DNA from: Sarcomyxa edulis
Lineage: Eukaryota > Basidiomycota > Agaricomycetes > Agaricales > Mycenaceae
Reading direction: 5' to 3'
DNA: 64,000 nucleotides
Assembly: GCA_009761415.1 (NCBI GenBank)
Contig: QUOL01000011.1
Span: 1-64,000 of the forward strand
Below are positions 11,326 to 21,974 of this stretch, one piece after another. The first letter of the stretch is position 1; every line of letters begins with the position of its first letter. The notes below the pieces were generated by a model. It worked only from the letters and a program-made list of their open reading frames with translations. It had not been told where the DNA came from and did not search any database. The translations under genes were made by a program, and so were the position numbers.

Positions 11326-11925
11326 CTAGACTTCTTCCCCCAAAGCTGCTTGAGCCGTGTCCCATCCGAAGTTGGCCTTGGAGTGAGCTGTTGATGTGTG
11401 GGAGTGTGATGTGGGAAGAGGTGATGCAGAGGAAAGTGCGTGAGGTTGAGCGAAATTGCCATCTACGTCTGGAAGAGGGGATTTGCGAAGACACAATAGT
11501 GCGCGGAATGATGCAATTACTTTAAAGGCGAGATAACTTCGTGGGTTTTTATGACGAACTGCGAAGGTTATTGCATGGTTTTGTCGAGAGCCATTGCCAT
11601 ATTGCGACCACAAACATCCCACCGCATGAAATACGATATACTCCTCGTGAAAGTGGAGCCAATTGGTCCCTGTGACCTGAGCTTCACAATCTAACCCCTG
11701 CGTAGCGTCATACAGGTGGAGGTACGTGCCCATATGGATTGGATAGTCTATCGGATCCTGACTGATCCAAACATTCTGGATAGGGTCTCCACAAGCATTG
11801 CACGCAATCCAAAACCTTCTCTTTGGAAAGGTGGCAGCTATGCTCGATTGTGTCCTGAAGAATCTAGATAGTGGATGAATTGGAAGAGGAAAGGTAGAAG
11901 ATTCAGGAGACGAGGAAAACGACAT
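11326..11925 (-). CDS. Uncharacterised protein with one CxxC pair
   Basis: A single open frame of 199 codons starts at an ATG at 11925. The central part has protein-like composition, with an ACNACGD pair near residue 42, several aromatic/His-rich strands (NWLHFHEEY, VFHAVGCLW) and a polar Ser/His-rich tail. A possible GT-AG intron inside the last third (donor GTAATT after YLAFK) would remove part of the tail. Only two cysteines are in a zinc-knuckle arrangement, so a metal site is possible but not shown. No family recognised. Confidence 0.4.
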   Translation of the reverse strand: MSFSSSPESSTFPLPIHPLSRFFRTQSSIAATFPKRRFWIACNACGDPIQNVWISQDPIDYPIHMGTYLHLYDATQGLDCEAQVTGTNWLHFHEEYIVFHAVGCLWSQYGNGSRQNHAITFAVRHKNPRSYLAFKVIASFRALLCLRKSPLPDVDGNFAQPHALSSASPLPTSHSHTSTAHSKANFGWDTAQAALGEEV

Positions 11926-12945
11926 TCCAGATGTGTTTCAAACGAATGAAATAGTGGTGTCCGGAGATTTGCGATTGGGCGACTCTTATCTGTGACCCTT
12001 TATTGAACACCTTTTTCTGGGTATTGAGGTCAAATGGTCATCCTTGAACCACGTGGACGGGAACTATACTTTGTCTGGATACCTTCAGAACGGGTCTACA
12101 GGTAAATTTGGGGTTTGTTGTTTTGCGCTGTTCCCTCAGTGAAGTTTGGTTGATTCTAGATTTTTGAAAAGGCTACACATGTTGAAGGTTGTCGGCGTTG
12201 TTACGAAGTGCTCTGCTAGGTACTTGTTTCTATTTGATAAATATATTTAAGGGGTTTGGCATGTAGTTATTTGAGTCAGGCCCGAAGTGGCTCGACACAC
12301 ACATACAGTCACAAAATTTGCGAAGTGAAAGCCCTTGGTCCGTCGGTCCGAGTAGGGTCTGGGCGTAGTCCACAAGGACTATGTATCACGAGGTCCGGAT
12401 TCATGGGTGGGAGCGTTGCACCGCCACGTCATATGTTGCCACTACTGGCCTAAGTCACACTGGCACTGCCACCTTTCAGTGACATCAGGCAAGTCTGCGA
12501 CCAAGCATGACTATCATCATGTGTATCAATTCGAGAGTGGCCAAAGAGATTGGAAGAGATGGGTGAATGATGATAGAGCGATGATGGTACTACAGATGGA
12601 AAACTGGGATCATAGAATAGAAGAGTGGTGAAATAGTGGAAAAATGCTAGACCATCGATGAAAAAACGGTAAATAGTGAACAATATGATTGGAAACCAAT
12701 GTAAAGACAATGCCGTTTATGTGGATGAAAAATAAAAACGAGGGGAAAGTAGGGGAATCTAATGGGTAAGTGTGAAGAAATAGACGAAGACAGAATGGAG
12801 AGTGATATATCAATGAGATGGAAGAGAGAAAAAAATGTCGTAAATAGTCTGAGATCCAAGCAAGAAGAAATAAGCCAATGGTGCAAAGAGAAAAAGACTA
12901 TAATATAACGTACCGTGAGATAATGGACACCGGGGTCCAAGCAAT
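11926..12945. other. About 1 kb without a recognisable gene
   Basis: Both strands are broken by stops and the open stretches between 12,250 and 12,945 are low-complexity, purine-rich on the plus strand. No splice-consistent coding segment or repeat boundary was found. It lies downstream of the zinc-finger gene and upstream of the 11.3-11.9 kb ORF, so it may hold that gene's promoter. Confidence 0.4.
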
Positions 12946-14531
12946 CTAATGTGCACATATACCACTCTGGATATGCCTAATCACTGTATCCTTCCTTGTG
13001 AATGTCGAGTTGCACCCCCCGTTCGAATGGCCTGGTAGCCGATAGCAGGGATGGCGAGTTAGAACCTGATCGAGTTCCACTGAGCAGACCCAGATTTGGT
13101 CCTTCGAATGCGACAGATAATGTCTTTTGTTATCTGCCACCCGTTTTCTATGAAACTCATAGGTACAGTCCACAATAGGACATGGGCCCCGACCGCGCGT
13201 ATCCCAAACAGTCTGGCTGCATTCCAGGTCAAAATCGGGGAGAAGATTACTGTCAAATTGTCGGCAACGAGGATGGGCTGTTTTAACGCGGGACTGTTTT
13301 TGCTTTGCTTTTTTAATGCATGCACGTTTCGAGGCTCGACTAGAGGTGGATTTTTGGCCAGGGGACTCGGATTTAGCTGAAGAGCGAGAGGACAAGGAAA
13401 CGGTGGTGGATGAAGAGGACAACCTGGCAGAGGAAAGGGTGGGAGCAGAAGAACTGGAGGAAGAGTCGGAAGATAAGGTGGAATGGAATGAAGATCTGAG
13501 GCGACGATCTTGGAATGTGGACCTATTTTTTCGTTTTCGGGAGCTCGATGGTCCATTGGGAACATATTCACTATCATTGCCCACATCTTCCCCATCTGAT
13601 TCATCCAACCCAACATAGTTTTTGCGTACAGTCCTGGAGGTAGGTTGAGGAGAGGAAATGAGCTGGTGGGGTAGTGGCACAGTCCCGGAGATAGGTCGAG
13701 GAGAGGAAATGGGCCGGTGGGGTAGTGGCACGATAGGACGATGGATAACGTTGGTAGCCCTATTGGGCTCTGGTGTAAATGAAGCGTTATTGTCCGTGCA
13801 GCTGTTTTCGTTTTTTCTAGATCTGTTGGTGAAAAGCAATTGGTTAGCTGACGGTCGCTTATTAAGAATTTGGCAACATACTCGGAAACGATGGTGTATG
13901 CATAGTGTCCTGATCTGTACGAAGGATGTCAGAATAAAGTTCCTAGAAAGAGTGATTGGAAGAAACGTACAGAGAATGAGAATCGGTTGTTTTACTGTCA
14001 ATATTGCCGTTATGGAGATCGTATTGGTTCGAGCGACCATTGGCGTTGTAACTATTCCAAATGATTTTTGAGTTAGAAAAATCTGAGAAAAATTGACAAT
14101 ACGTACCCGATGGCAAGATTGAATTCCATGTTGCAGTCAAAGAACTCATCCTCAGAAGAATCATCTGAATCATCACCGCTGTCATCTTCAGAGCTAAGGT
14201 CTCCTTTGGAGTCGCAGTTGTTGTGACAACCGTGGTCCTGACCATGATAAGTCGATGGTGTGGCAATATGCAGCGTAGGGGTGTCATCGAAAGTAAAATC
14301 CTTATAGTATGGCAAAAGCCATGCTTGGTCTTGATCCACTTTCTGGAAATATGGCACAAGATAGAGAAGTTCCTTGGGGATGTGGGCAAGGATTTGTGAA
14401 GGAATTTTAGAGTGTGACGATGGTGCAGACATATGTGAAGCAGAGGTTGCACCAGAAATATTCCCCTTGAGGTACGGCAGAAGTCGAGGAAGCTCATCAA
14501 CAATGTGCTTGGGGAATTGGAAGATAGACAT
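12946..14531 (-). CDS. C2H2-type zinc-finger protein with acidic N terminus and Ser-rich linker
   Basis: Exons 14107-14531, 13971-14051, 13882-13914 and 12946-13822 join in phase to 471 residues, with introns of 55, 56 and 59 nt. Order of parts: an N-terminal segment with leucine-rich helices (FPKHIVDELPRLLPYL), an acidic Asp/Ser tract around residues 115-130, a proline/serine-rich basic linker with poly-Ser and KR clusters that look like nuclear-localisation signals, then two C-terminal fingers: CPIVDC...H-x-H, and CNSTF...H-x6-H at the extreme end. The layout of an acidic region plus terminal C2H2 fingers is that of a fungal transcription regulator. Strongly open shadow frames on the plus strand over 13.1-13.6 kb reflect the Ser-rich codons. 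Targets unknown. Confidence 0.68.
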
Positions 14532-14631
14532 ACTGACGAGGGTGATGGGGAGGGGGAAAGGAGAGAAAAGAGAAAGACGCCCATCTCCAGTATTGTATAT
14601 CACATGCCAGTCATCATAAGACGCATGGTGC

Positions 14632-14712
14632 ACATCCGGTGAATCCAGTCTATCTCATGTATCCGGTCTATCCCATGCATCCGGTATATCCCATGCATCC
14701 GGTCTATCTCTG
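14632..14712. repeat. Minisatellite, about 18-bp unit
   Basis: Imperfect tandem copies of an 18-bp unit with the core CATCCGGTCTATCCCATG run through this segment, about four copies with one or two differences each. It sits 100 nt upstream of the zinc-finger gene start, so it may lie in that gene's promoter. Confidence 0.7.
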
Positions 14713-16740
14713 GCAACGGATGTTTAGTTATAGGATACTTGGGTCCAAACCGTATTGGAGTCGGAGATCCACCAGTTTGTAAGATACGGCTGATGTGTAA
14801 CTGTCACTCTGGCTGATTCCATTTCCGTGCGACCGACTGTCTCGGGCTTTGTTGCTGAGGGGATATTCTTTAACGCTCAGATCTGTCTTCTGATAAAACG
14901 GAAGGATAAGCAGGTCACAACTGACCTCTCTCCTCCTTCATGATGCACAAATACTGTACAATTTCTGACACACAACATACATATGTAGATAGAGACAGAA
15001 TCGAGGCCAAATTAACTCGTACATTGTGTAAGTCTCTTGATCGCTACCAGATAAATGGTGAATCTATAGGACAATTGACAAAAAGGTTTGGAGTGTCTCC
15101 CATTTTTGTACCAATGCATGTTTTCCGTACCAGGTTTCTGGTGTTAACGGACACGAAACCTTTTTGAATGACAATCATCGTGACTTGATTGACAGAACAG
15201 CGACAGCACACACTCAGGCACTTCCGTATCTGCAAGTGAGAACTCAATTGAGTGTTTGTAGCGGATGGCATGTGCCCAATCGGAATGAGAGTTCAACGTC
15301 GGGTAAGCGGACTAGACCATGGTAACCGGATCCGTTTTGATAAAGATATTGCCATCTAGTACCTGAGTGGCCGTGTAAATCCAAATGGTTGGTGTACAGG
15401 ACGTAGATTTGCTACGATGTGGTTAAACTCAAATTTTTGATAGAATTCTATGGATATCAGTAAACGACAAACGAGCATTAAAATGAAGCTTGCTGCAGAA
15501 CCTCACTCACCGCGGAACGAGATCATCCATGTAAAGATCTGAAGCAAATACGGGAATAAAACACCTGACCGTCAGACATGTAAATCATATCAGCACGGCC
15601 TCCTTATCGGGTCCGACTCTATGCCAACGGTCAGGACGAACAGAAAGTCAAGTCGGAATATCGAACCCATTCCCACGGAATATCCGAAAGTGTTTCAAAT
15701 ACAATGCAATCGATCAATACGTGGACATGAGATTCCCACCGCGCCGTGGTAGTAAACTATAGTATTGTGTGCCACTTCTAGAATAATCCGGGTCAAGGCC
15801 TCGACGTGTATACACGAGTGGAGGATGTGTATCACACCTTCCGCACGCCTTACACCGTGAGGGCGCTATCTGTATTATTCGGGACACGTTTCGATAGGAA
15901 TGCCGCATTATTCTAACTCAAGTAGTATATTTAGTAATGGAACGTACAATGCAACACTAACGACACCCCCATTCTTCCACGTACCATTACGTCTACACGT
16001 TCCGGGGTGGGTCGATTTTGTATAAGTAAAATAACAACCGAGAGCCACGGTTTCCATATTGACCTACCAAACATCCTTCATGAATTCGTCCTCAAGTCAT
16101 AATCCCACCCCATCCGGAGTCTTAGGGCAATGGAACCAGGTGAAAATACACAATCGGATATTTCGGCATACTTACACTCACCTGGCCGTCACAGCTAGGG
16201 AGTATCGTGATGTATTGGAGTGCTAAAGGAGGGATCAGGAATGCGCGTGTAAGGAAAATTGCTGTGCAGAGTGACGTGAGCACGTGCCATTCGGGTTGTG
16301 ACACCCGACCCTTTTTTTACAAAGTTTCCACCGTCAGGGCGGGATTGTGCTCACCATCGAAGACGTCGTGACGAAACTCGAGACGACCACCATGTAAGCC
16401 AGATTATACGAGCTACGCGTCGAGTATACTCACGATAGATCCCAAAAAGGGCGTCGGCTGTTATATTCGTTCGAGAGTCGAATTTCTAGAAGCGACATCA
16501 CGGAGGTCGAAGCAGTCAGTATAAGACTAGCGCAGTGAGTTAGGTAGATCTTCGCATCAGATATCGTTTGTATCGCACGCCCAACAGAACAGAGACAATC
16601 TTTGCCGTCATGACTTCTCTACCATCGGAAAGATATAAAACGAAGGAGAGACCGTAGTTTCTAAGAGGGTACATTCAACCCGAATCATACAGTAAGCCCA
16701 TTCATCACGCTTTTAGTCTGAAGCTGGTAGTTACATCGCT
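14713..16740. other. About 2 kb without a resolved gene; small inverted repeat
   Basis: No splice-consistent gene was found on either strand. A short inverted repeat has arms CAAAAAGGTTT near 15,078 and AAACCTTTTTG near 15,155, enclosing about 70 nt; it could be a hairpin or the ends of a tiny element. A TTTTAG acceptor at about 16,705-16,712 leads in frame into the ORF at 16.7-17.4 kb, so a 5' exon of that gene may lie in the last few hundred bases. Confidence 0.35.
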
Positions 16741-17367
16741 GTGGCCCAGTACCAGAACGATTTACCGTTGGATCGTCACAGTCCACCGACATTCACCGTC
16801 TCGACACGCACCGTGCAGCGGCGCAAACCTGCACGCGTAATGACTCTCTACGACCCCTTTCGAAAGTTTCTGTCAAGACAGGCAGTTGACAAAAGCAAAG
16901 CATCATCGCTGAGATACAGAACGCGTAATGTCATCGAACTGCACGCGTCACTGTACAGTGGCCATGGCGGTGACGGTTCCCTGTGGCTACTGCTCAGTGA
17001 GCCCAGAGATCCGAACGGTACTCAACGCAAAATAAGAGGAGGAACAGAGATATTGCTGACTGACCACAGCGAGAGAATACTAGGGCGAATCACAGGCCAT
17101 TACCGTCTAGAACGTAATTGGGTCGTGTTCGATGTAGAGAGCAGGAACGCCGAGTGGAGATCAGGCTTGCTGGGCGTCCCGTATCAGTGGGCCGATATTT
17201 GCGTCTTAGGAGTCATCCGGAGACGATGCTTCCCCATCTTCATGCGACACTACATCCCGTCCCCGTCCGTTGCGGTCGCGCGGTTTTCAAGACTCACGTA
17301 TAAAAAATCTACCACAATCACGGAACTTCCAGAAGCGTACGCTTGGCTGGATACAATTCACGAGTAA
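16741..17367 (+). CDS. Uncharacterised protein, probable 3' exon
   Basis: The frame is open from an acceptor-like TTTTAG just upstream to a stop at 17365-17367. The first ATG inside is at 16840 (MTLYDPFRKFL), giving 175 residues, but the frame upstream is also protein-like, so a spliced 5' exon is more likely than that internal start. The sequence alternates charged and hydrophobic positions as in a beta-rich fold (SLWLLLSEP, EILLTDH, WVVFDVES). A basic patch RRRCFP and a conserved-looking WADICVLGV are visible. No domain recognised. Codon use resembles the neighbouring genes. Confidence 0.5.
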   Translation: MAQYQNDLPLDRHSPPTFTVSTRTVQRRKPARVMTLYDPFRKFLSRQAVDKSKASSLRYRTRNVIELHASLYSGHGGDGSLWLLLSEPRDPNGTQRKIRGGTEILLTDHSERILGRITGHYRLERNWVVFDVESRNAEWRSGLLGVPYQWADICVLGVIRRRCFPIFMRHYIPSPSVAVARFSRLTYKKSTTITELPEAYAWLDTIHE

Positions 17368-17764
17368 ATTCCCGAGCATTCAAAATGGGAATTGTTTTTT
17401 GAGGTCAGACACTTGCGATGGGCCGGGAAATAGATCACATTTTACTCGAAACAGGTGCGGACAGTACAATTCCAAATGCATCGTCAGACCGAGCGGTATT
17501 TTCGTTGGCCCACACAATTTGGGCGGCGTAAAACTTATTTAACTTATTCATATCAATCGATCACGTGCTCAACGCGTCCAGTTCGACCCGCACTTACAGT
17601 TGGCGGGTTCTTCATCCCTGATGTTCCGCTGCAACATCGATCGATGCGAAATAAGTCTGTACACTTCGCTATACTGGTAGTTACTATACTGCATACTAAC
17701 TCGTATAATTGTATAGTACGTCACTCGATCTATAGGGCCAGGTACCCATATATACGTCACGCGT

Positions 17765-19156
17765 TTACTTTCCTTTCACTTTGAATACCCTACGTTTTGC
17801 AGGAGGCTGCGCGTCATCGTCAGCGGTTTCAGCACTCCTCTTAACCCCAGAAGGCTTAGAGGCGGAGGCGGGTGAGGATGCTGTCGAAGGATCTTCTTCC
17901 GAGGAACCATTCCGACCCTTCGAAAGAGGCGCGTCATCTCCCGACGCGGCGTCAAAGGCGGGTACTGAAACCTCTGCGGAACCTGTCGAGCCCATGCCCC
18001 CTGCAGTCACCTCCGCCTTCAGGTTTCCCACATACTCTACTACATCACTGTCTAGAATGATGTACTTTAATTCAAACACGACCGCCGTGTATGTGGTGGA
18101 CTCACCTTCATCCAACAGCTGAACTTCCCCAAGCTCTAACGGTGGAGATGTTTGGGGATACATAGATGGATCGGACTTCGAAGCAAACACATTGGGAATG
18201 CGGCCCACCCTCACTAAATTGATAAGCCTGTACTCCGGCGCCCAAGCTTCGTTTCCAACCGTATAAGTCAAATTGAAAGAGAACCATATTATATCGCCAG
18301 GTTCGAAGTTGGGGGGATCACTATCTTTGAGGTCTATCAGCTTGTCGTTTTCGTAGGCCAACAACCGTGGACGTTCGGGATTCGGAATCCACTTGGAATT
18401 GGTCGGCTCCTCCAACGCGGATTGAATCCAGGGATGGACTTGGTAAGGAACTCGGAACGGCTGTCCCACGCTGTGATTAAACGAGGTCCTCTTGGAAAAT
18501 AATGGGCATGTCATGATGAAACGCTGCGACTCTGCCGCTATTTTTCCATTCTGCCAAATTCTTCGGTTCTTCCCCGACCTATTGAAATCAGGATGTTTCG
18601 CGACGAATCGATCCAGTTCCTGTACATCAATCACAGTGAGACGGTGTAGCTTATATCGGCCAGATACACAAGGGAAGAACTTGCCTGTCCCATCTTGAAC
18701 AGAGAAGGATCGTCCATGGTATCGAACGTGTACGACAGTTCACATTTGAAGGAGGGTTCCGTTTGCCTGTGTCACGAGAGTCAAGTCAAGCCATCGCGAT
18801 ACACGAAGCACTGATAGCCTACAGTCGAGATTCCGTCACGCCTATGGCCTTCTCGGTCGACGGAACATAGTTTCCTGTCTCCATGTTGGAGCCCCATCGC
18901 CATAATGCCGCATGGACCAGAACAGCGGGAGTATCGCTGCCTCGTCCGCTCAACTATAAATGACGGTCAGTGAAAGACCGAGGTGCAAACCCCACGGACG
19001 TACTATCCATCTAGACAACACTCGTCCGGGCTTGGCCTCTATCAGAGGCTCTTCAGTAGCTAACGAGTCTACGACCTTTGTGAGGGACATTTCGGCAGGA
19101 CGAAATTTCTTCTTCTTCCATTGAGAAAGACTATCGAGAACCTGAGCAGTTGACAT
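17765..19156 (-). CDS. Conserved fungal protein with acidic, Ser-rich C terminus, function unknown
   Basis: Exons 19004-19156, 18823-18953, 18685-18766 and 17765-18649 give 416 residues. Introns 1 and 2 (50 and 56 nt) are canonical. The third junction is unusual: a 35-nt intron with GCAAGT donor and AAG acceptor keeps the frame; without it the two parts are out of register by one base near 18,685. The N terminus is basic (QWKKKKFRP). The middle carries FDTMDDPSLFKMG and RIWQNGK, then FEPGDIIWFSF and APEYRLINLVRVG, typical of a conserved but unnamed agaricomycete family as I remember it. The last 100 residues are Ser/Pro/Asp-rich and end in a basic PPAKRRVFKVKGK that may be a nuclear signal. 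Confidence 0.6.
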
Positions 19157-19428
19157 TCAGGCCCAGAGAATACGGGTAGCTAATAGATCGACGTTTCCGA
19201 AGACTTTATATGTTGAACGAAGATGCATATGATTTGGAATCGAGAAGTCGCTTGAAAAACATGGTGAATATACGGATCGAAGATGGTCAAATAAAAACAA
19301 TGTGATGACAAGGACGATAAACTTCGATTGTTCAATGCGTAACTCCCTTAGTTATCACACATTTATATCATGAATCCTAGTTGTCCGTCGAAAGCACGCA
19401 CGCGACGATTCAGCAAGTATCCTCTAGA

Positions 19429-20475
19429 ATGCCCTCACCCGTGGAAACTCTACTATGTCGATCCTTACCGTATTTTATAGAGAACTTCTTTTCTTTCTGG
19501 CCCATCGTCGATATCGTTCGCTTCTGCTCAACTTCCTTCAAGCTCAGTCTTCTATTCAAATCGTACCGACGCATTATGTGGGATCCAACAGCCTTTTTTG
19601 CTCGCTGGTTTTCAAAACCGTTCGCATTCAGACGCCTTCTCGGTCTGTGCAACGCGGTAGTGTCTGGATCGCAGGCTCTTCAATTCTTCGATCGTACAGA
19701 ATATTCAGACAGCGATCTGGACATTTTCCTACCTTCCCCTGGGGTTCTCAGCATGGCAGAGTGGCTGAGAGACATGGGATACGATCTTCCTGTAGAAGAA
19801 GACGGTTACGATTTTCTAGACCGTGTAGTGGACGCTTCTTTGACTGCGAAAAACCTTCCTTCCTCCCCAACCATATGAGGGCCGTCTTCACATTCTCTCG
19901 ACAGCAATGCGCACCGGACGGAACGCTATTCTTCAGACGAGTTCAGTTGATAGTGGTGGACATGGATCCAGTGGAGTTCATATTGTTCGACTTTCATTCT
20001 AGTACGTGTACTTTCAAACTGGTATGGTCGCCTTTTTAACACGTTTCAGCCGCCGTCATGAATTTCATCACGTATAACAAAGCAGTATGCGTATTCCCCC
20101 TAACAACCTTACATTCGCGCGCATCGTACCTGTGTAGAGAGAGGTACGAGGATCCGGTTAGAACCTGTCGATGGGTCGGGAAATACGCATCCCGCGGGTT
20201 TCGAGTGATCACAGGGAATTCGAGTCCAGTGTTAGACTTCTCACATATACGATTTGGGAGGAGGAAACTGAACGACGTTCGCTCCTGGGTTATGTCTTTC
20301 AGCGGTAAGCATCCCATTCTGATCAAGAATCCGAGCTCATTCACAGCACGCAGACGTAGAGTTAGGCGTCACTATGTACGTCCCGAGCACATTCGATGTA
20401 ACATTCGATGTAGGACCGCTATACGGACAGCGCCTCACTTATGGGGCCTCGGTATACATCAGACCAGCCTTGTAA
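19429..20475 (+). CDS. NTase-like family protein C, with an apparent frameshift
   Basis: The ATG at 19429 starts a copy with the best-preserved core of the family: AVVSGSQALQFFDRT followed by SDSDLDIF, the GS...DxD pattern expected of an active nucleotidyltransferase fold. The first exon runs to 20001, the second is 20050-20304 (MNFITYNKAVCVFP), and the third 20354-20475 (ELGVTMYVPSTF, matching the extra C-terminal domain of B). Between about 19,845 and 19,876 the frame changes by one base: the upstream frame meets TGA at 19876 while the homologous continuation (RAVFTFSR, VQLIVVDMDP) is in another frame. No GT-AG intron with the right phase was found, so this is a frameshift mutation, a sequencing error or a cryptic intron. 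E3 follows on the same strand. Confidence 0.65.
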
Positions 20476-21123
20476 TAGAATTGCAAGATCGCAGATATAC
20501 AAAGTAAATAGTTAAATACAATATACTACAAACCCTCATTCCGGAACACACCTCGTACCAGACAATTCAAGTTCCACAGGTCAACATGCAAATCAGATAA
20601 ATGAGTTATTCTGAGGCATACCGACTGCTAGCATCCCGTCGCCGGCTACCGATCATAGAGGATGCAAACACCGGGAATATTAATAGATCATCGAGAGTGA
20701 TCGAACCAGCCTAGTAAGCCGAGACTAAGGCCCAAGCGAACACCGGACATTTCCGTTTCAACTCAAAATATTCCGAACGCCCTCTTCTCTCGCCGGTCGT
20801 CCTCGACGCAATAGCCCTTCACGTCGTCAATTGCACCATAGAAGGCCGAACAGCGACGGTACATCGACCAAGGAATCACAATAATGGTCAGTCCGTCTTT
20901 GACACGCGAACCGCCAAGCACGTAGAATCATGATGACTAACACTGACAATTCACGACCACTATGTTACTATCGATAAAAAAAACGATCGCGTCAAACCAG
21001 TAACGTTTTGTCAGATGATTCATCAGGAAGGAAATAGACTGCAATACATAGGTCTGCTGCTTCTTACGGGCACTCTAGGGCGTCAAAGCGTAGTGGAACG
21101 TCTGCCATTCGTCTGGCATAGAA
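20476..21123. other. Spacer between NTase-like C and E3
   Basis: No coding segment recognised. The last part must contain the promoter and 5' untranslated leader of E3, whose start codon lies directly against its first intron. Confidence 0.4.
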
Positions 21124-21810
21124 ATGGTAAGAGAATCAAATATTATGCGCGGGTTCTCTAACGATCCAATCACAGAACTCGGAAGTCGCTGTTGAAGGGG
21201 AAAGTTATATCTCCAATAAAGATATATCGGACAGAAACATCGAAACGACAGCCGCGAATAAACAGGTACGTCTCTGATTATTCGCGACCGAGCTTCTGAC
21301 ACGAACCAAGTTAAAGTACAAAACATTCAAATGCCTAGTATTTCCCACTGGAGGGTCAAGAATCAGGACATTCGTGGCGTCGATCGACCACGACCAGGAC
21401 GACGAATTCGTTTGGGGAGAGGATCTGGAACTGTCGTACCTGTTCCCTCTCGGATGCCGGGGAATACGACTGTCGCGGATACCATTCACCACGCTACCGC
21501 TGAGGAATCATCTAATTGTTCTTTACTCCGCGGATCAGATCTCGTCCCTACCCAACAGCTGCATTGCGAAACTGTATAACGAGCACTGGTTAGGAAACGT
21601 GGCCGTACTAAAGTGTTCCCGCAAGGACTCCAAGCAGATTATACAGATGGACTGGGGAGACAAATCTCTAGTCGACATGATAGTCTCAATGTAGGTGGTT
21701 ACCCAGACTCATCACGTAGCGACCGGCTCAGTTCGTCGTTCAATATATAAAGGTGGATATGGCAAGCATTGTCGCGGCGAAGAGCCAAGTACGCCAACCG
21801 GTCATGGTAG
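21124..21810 (+). CDS. E-family protein E3, uncharacterised
   Basis: Exons 21124-21126, 21176-21265, 21317-21690 and 21753-21810 give 174 residues with introns of 49, 51 and 62 nt. The first coding exon is just the ATG, followed at once by a GTAAGA donor; the downstream exon has no other in-frame ATG, which supports this. Landmarks align with E1 and E2: FKCLVFPTGG, an acidic stretch, LFPLGC, LPLRNHLIVLYS, SCIAKLY, WLGNVAVLKCSR, and the post-intron tail starting W-x-W. It follows NTase-like gene C by 650 nt on the same strand, repeating the B-E1-E2 arrangement. It converges on the Helitron ORF. Function unknown. Confidence 0.65.
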
Positions 21811-21974
21811 TAAGTCGCCCTACGCAGTATCTGATTCACTTTGTCGACACTAACGACCCACCTAAGGAAGAAAACCCTCCAGGCGCAACAGCTTTCCAAC
21901 AATGACAAACGCCATAACCAACGCAATGTGGTGTCAATTTTATCTAAATACCAATGTCAAGTTACTATCGAATT

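Noticed and set aside
13096..13618. Long plus-strand open frames with acidic Glu-rich sequence
   Set aside because: They are the antisense of the Ser-rich linker of the C2H2 gene; the minus-strand model is spliced in phase and ends in zinc fingers.
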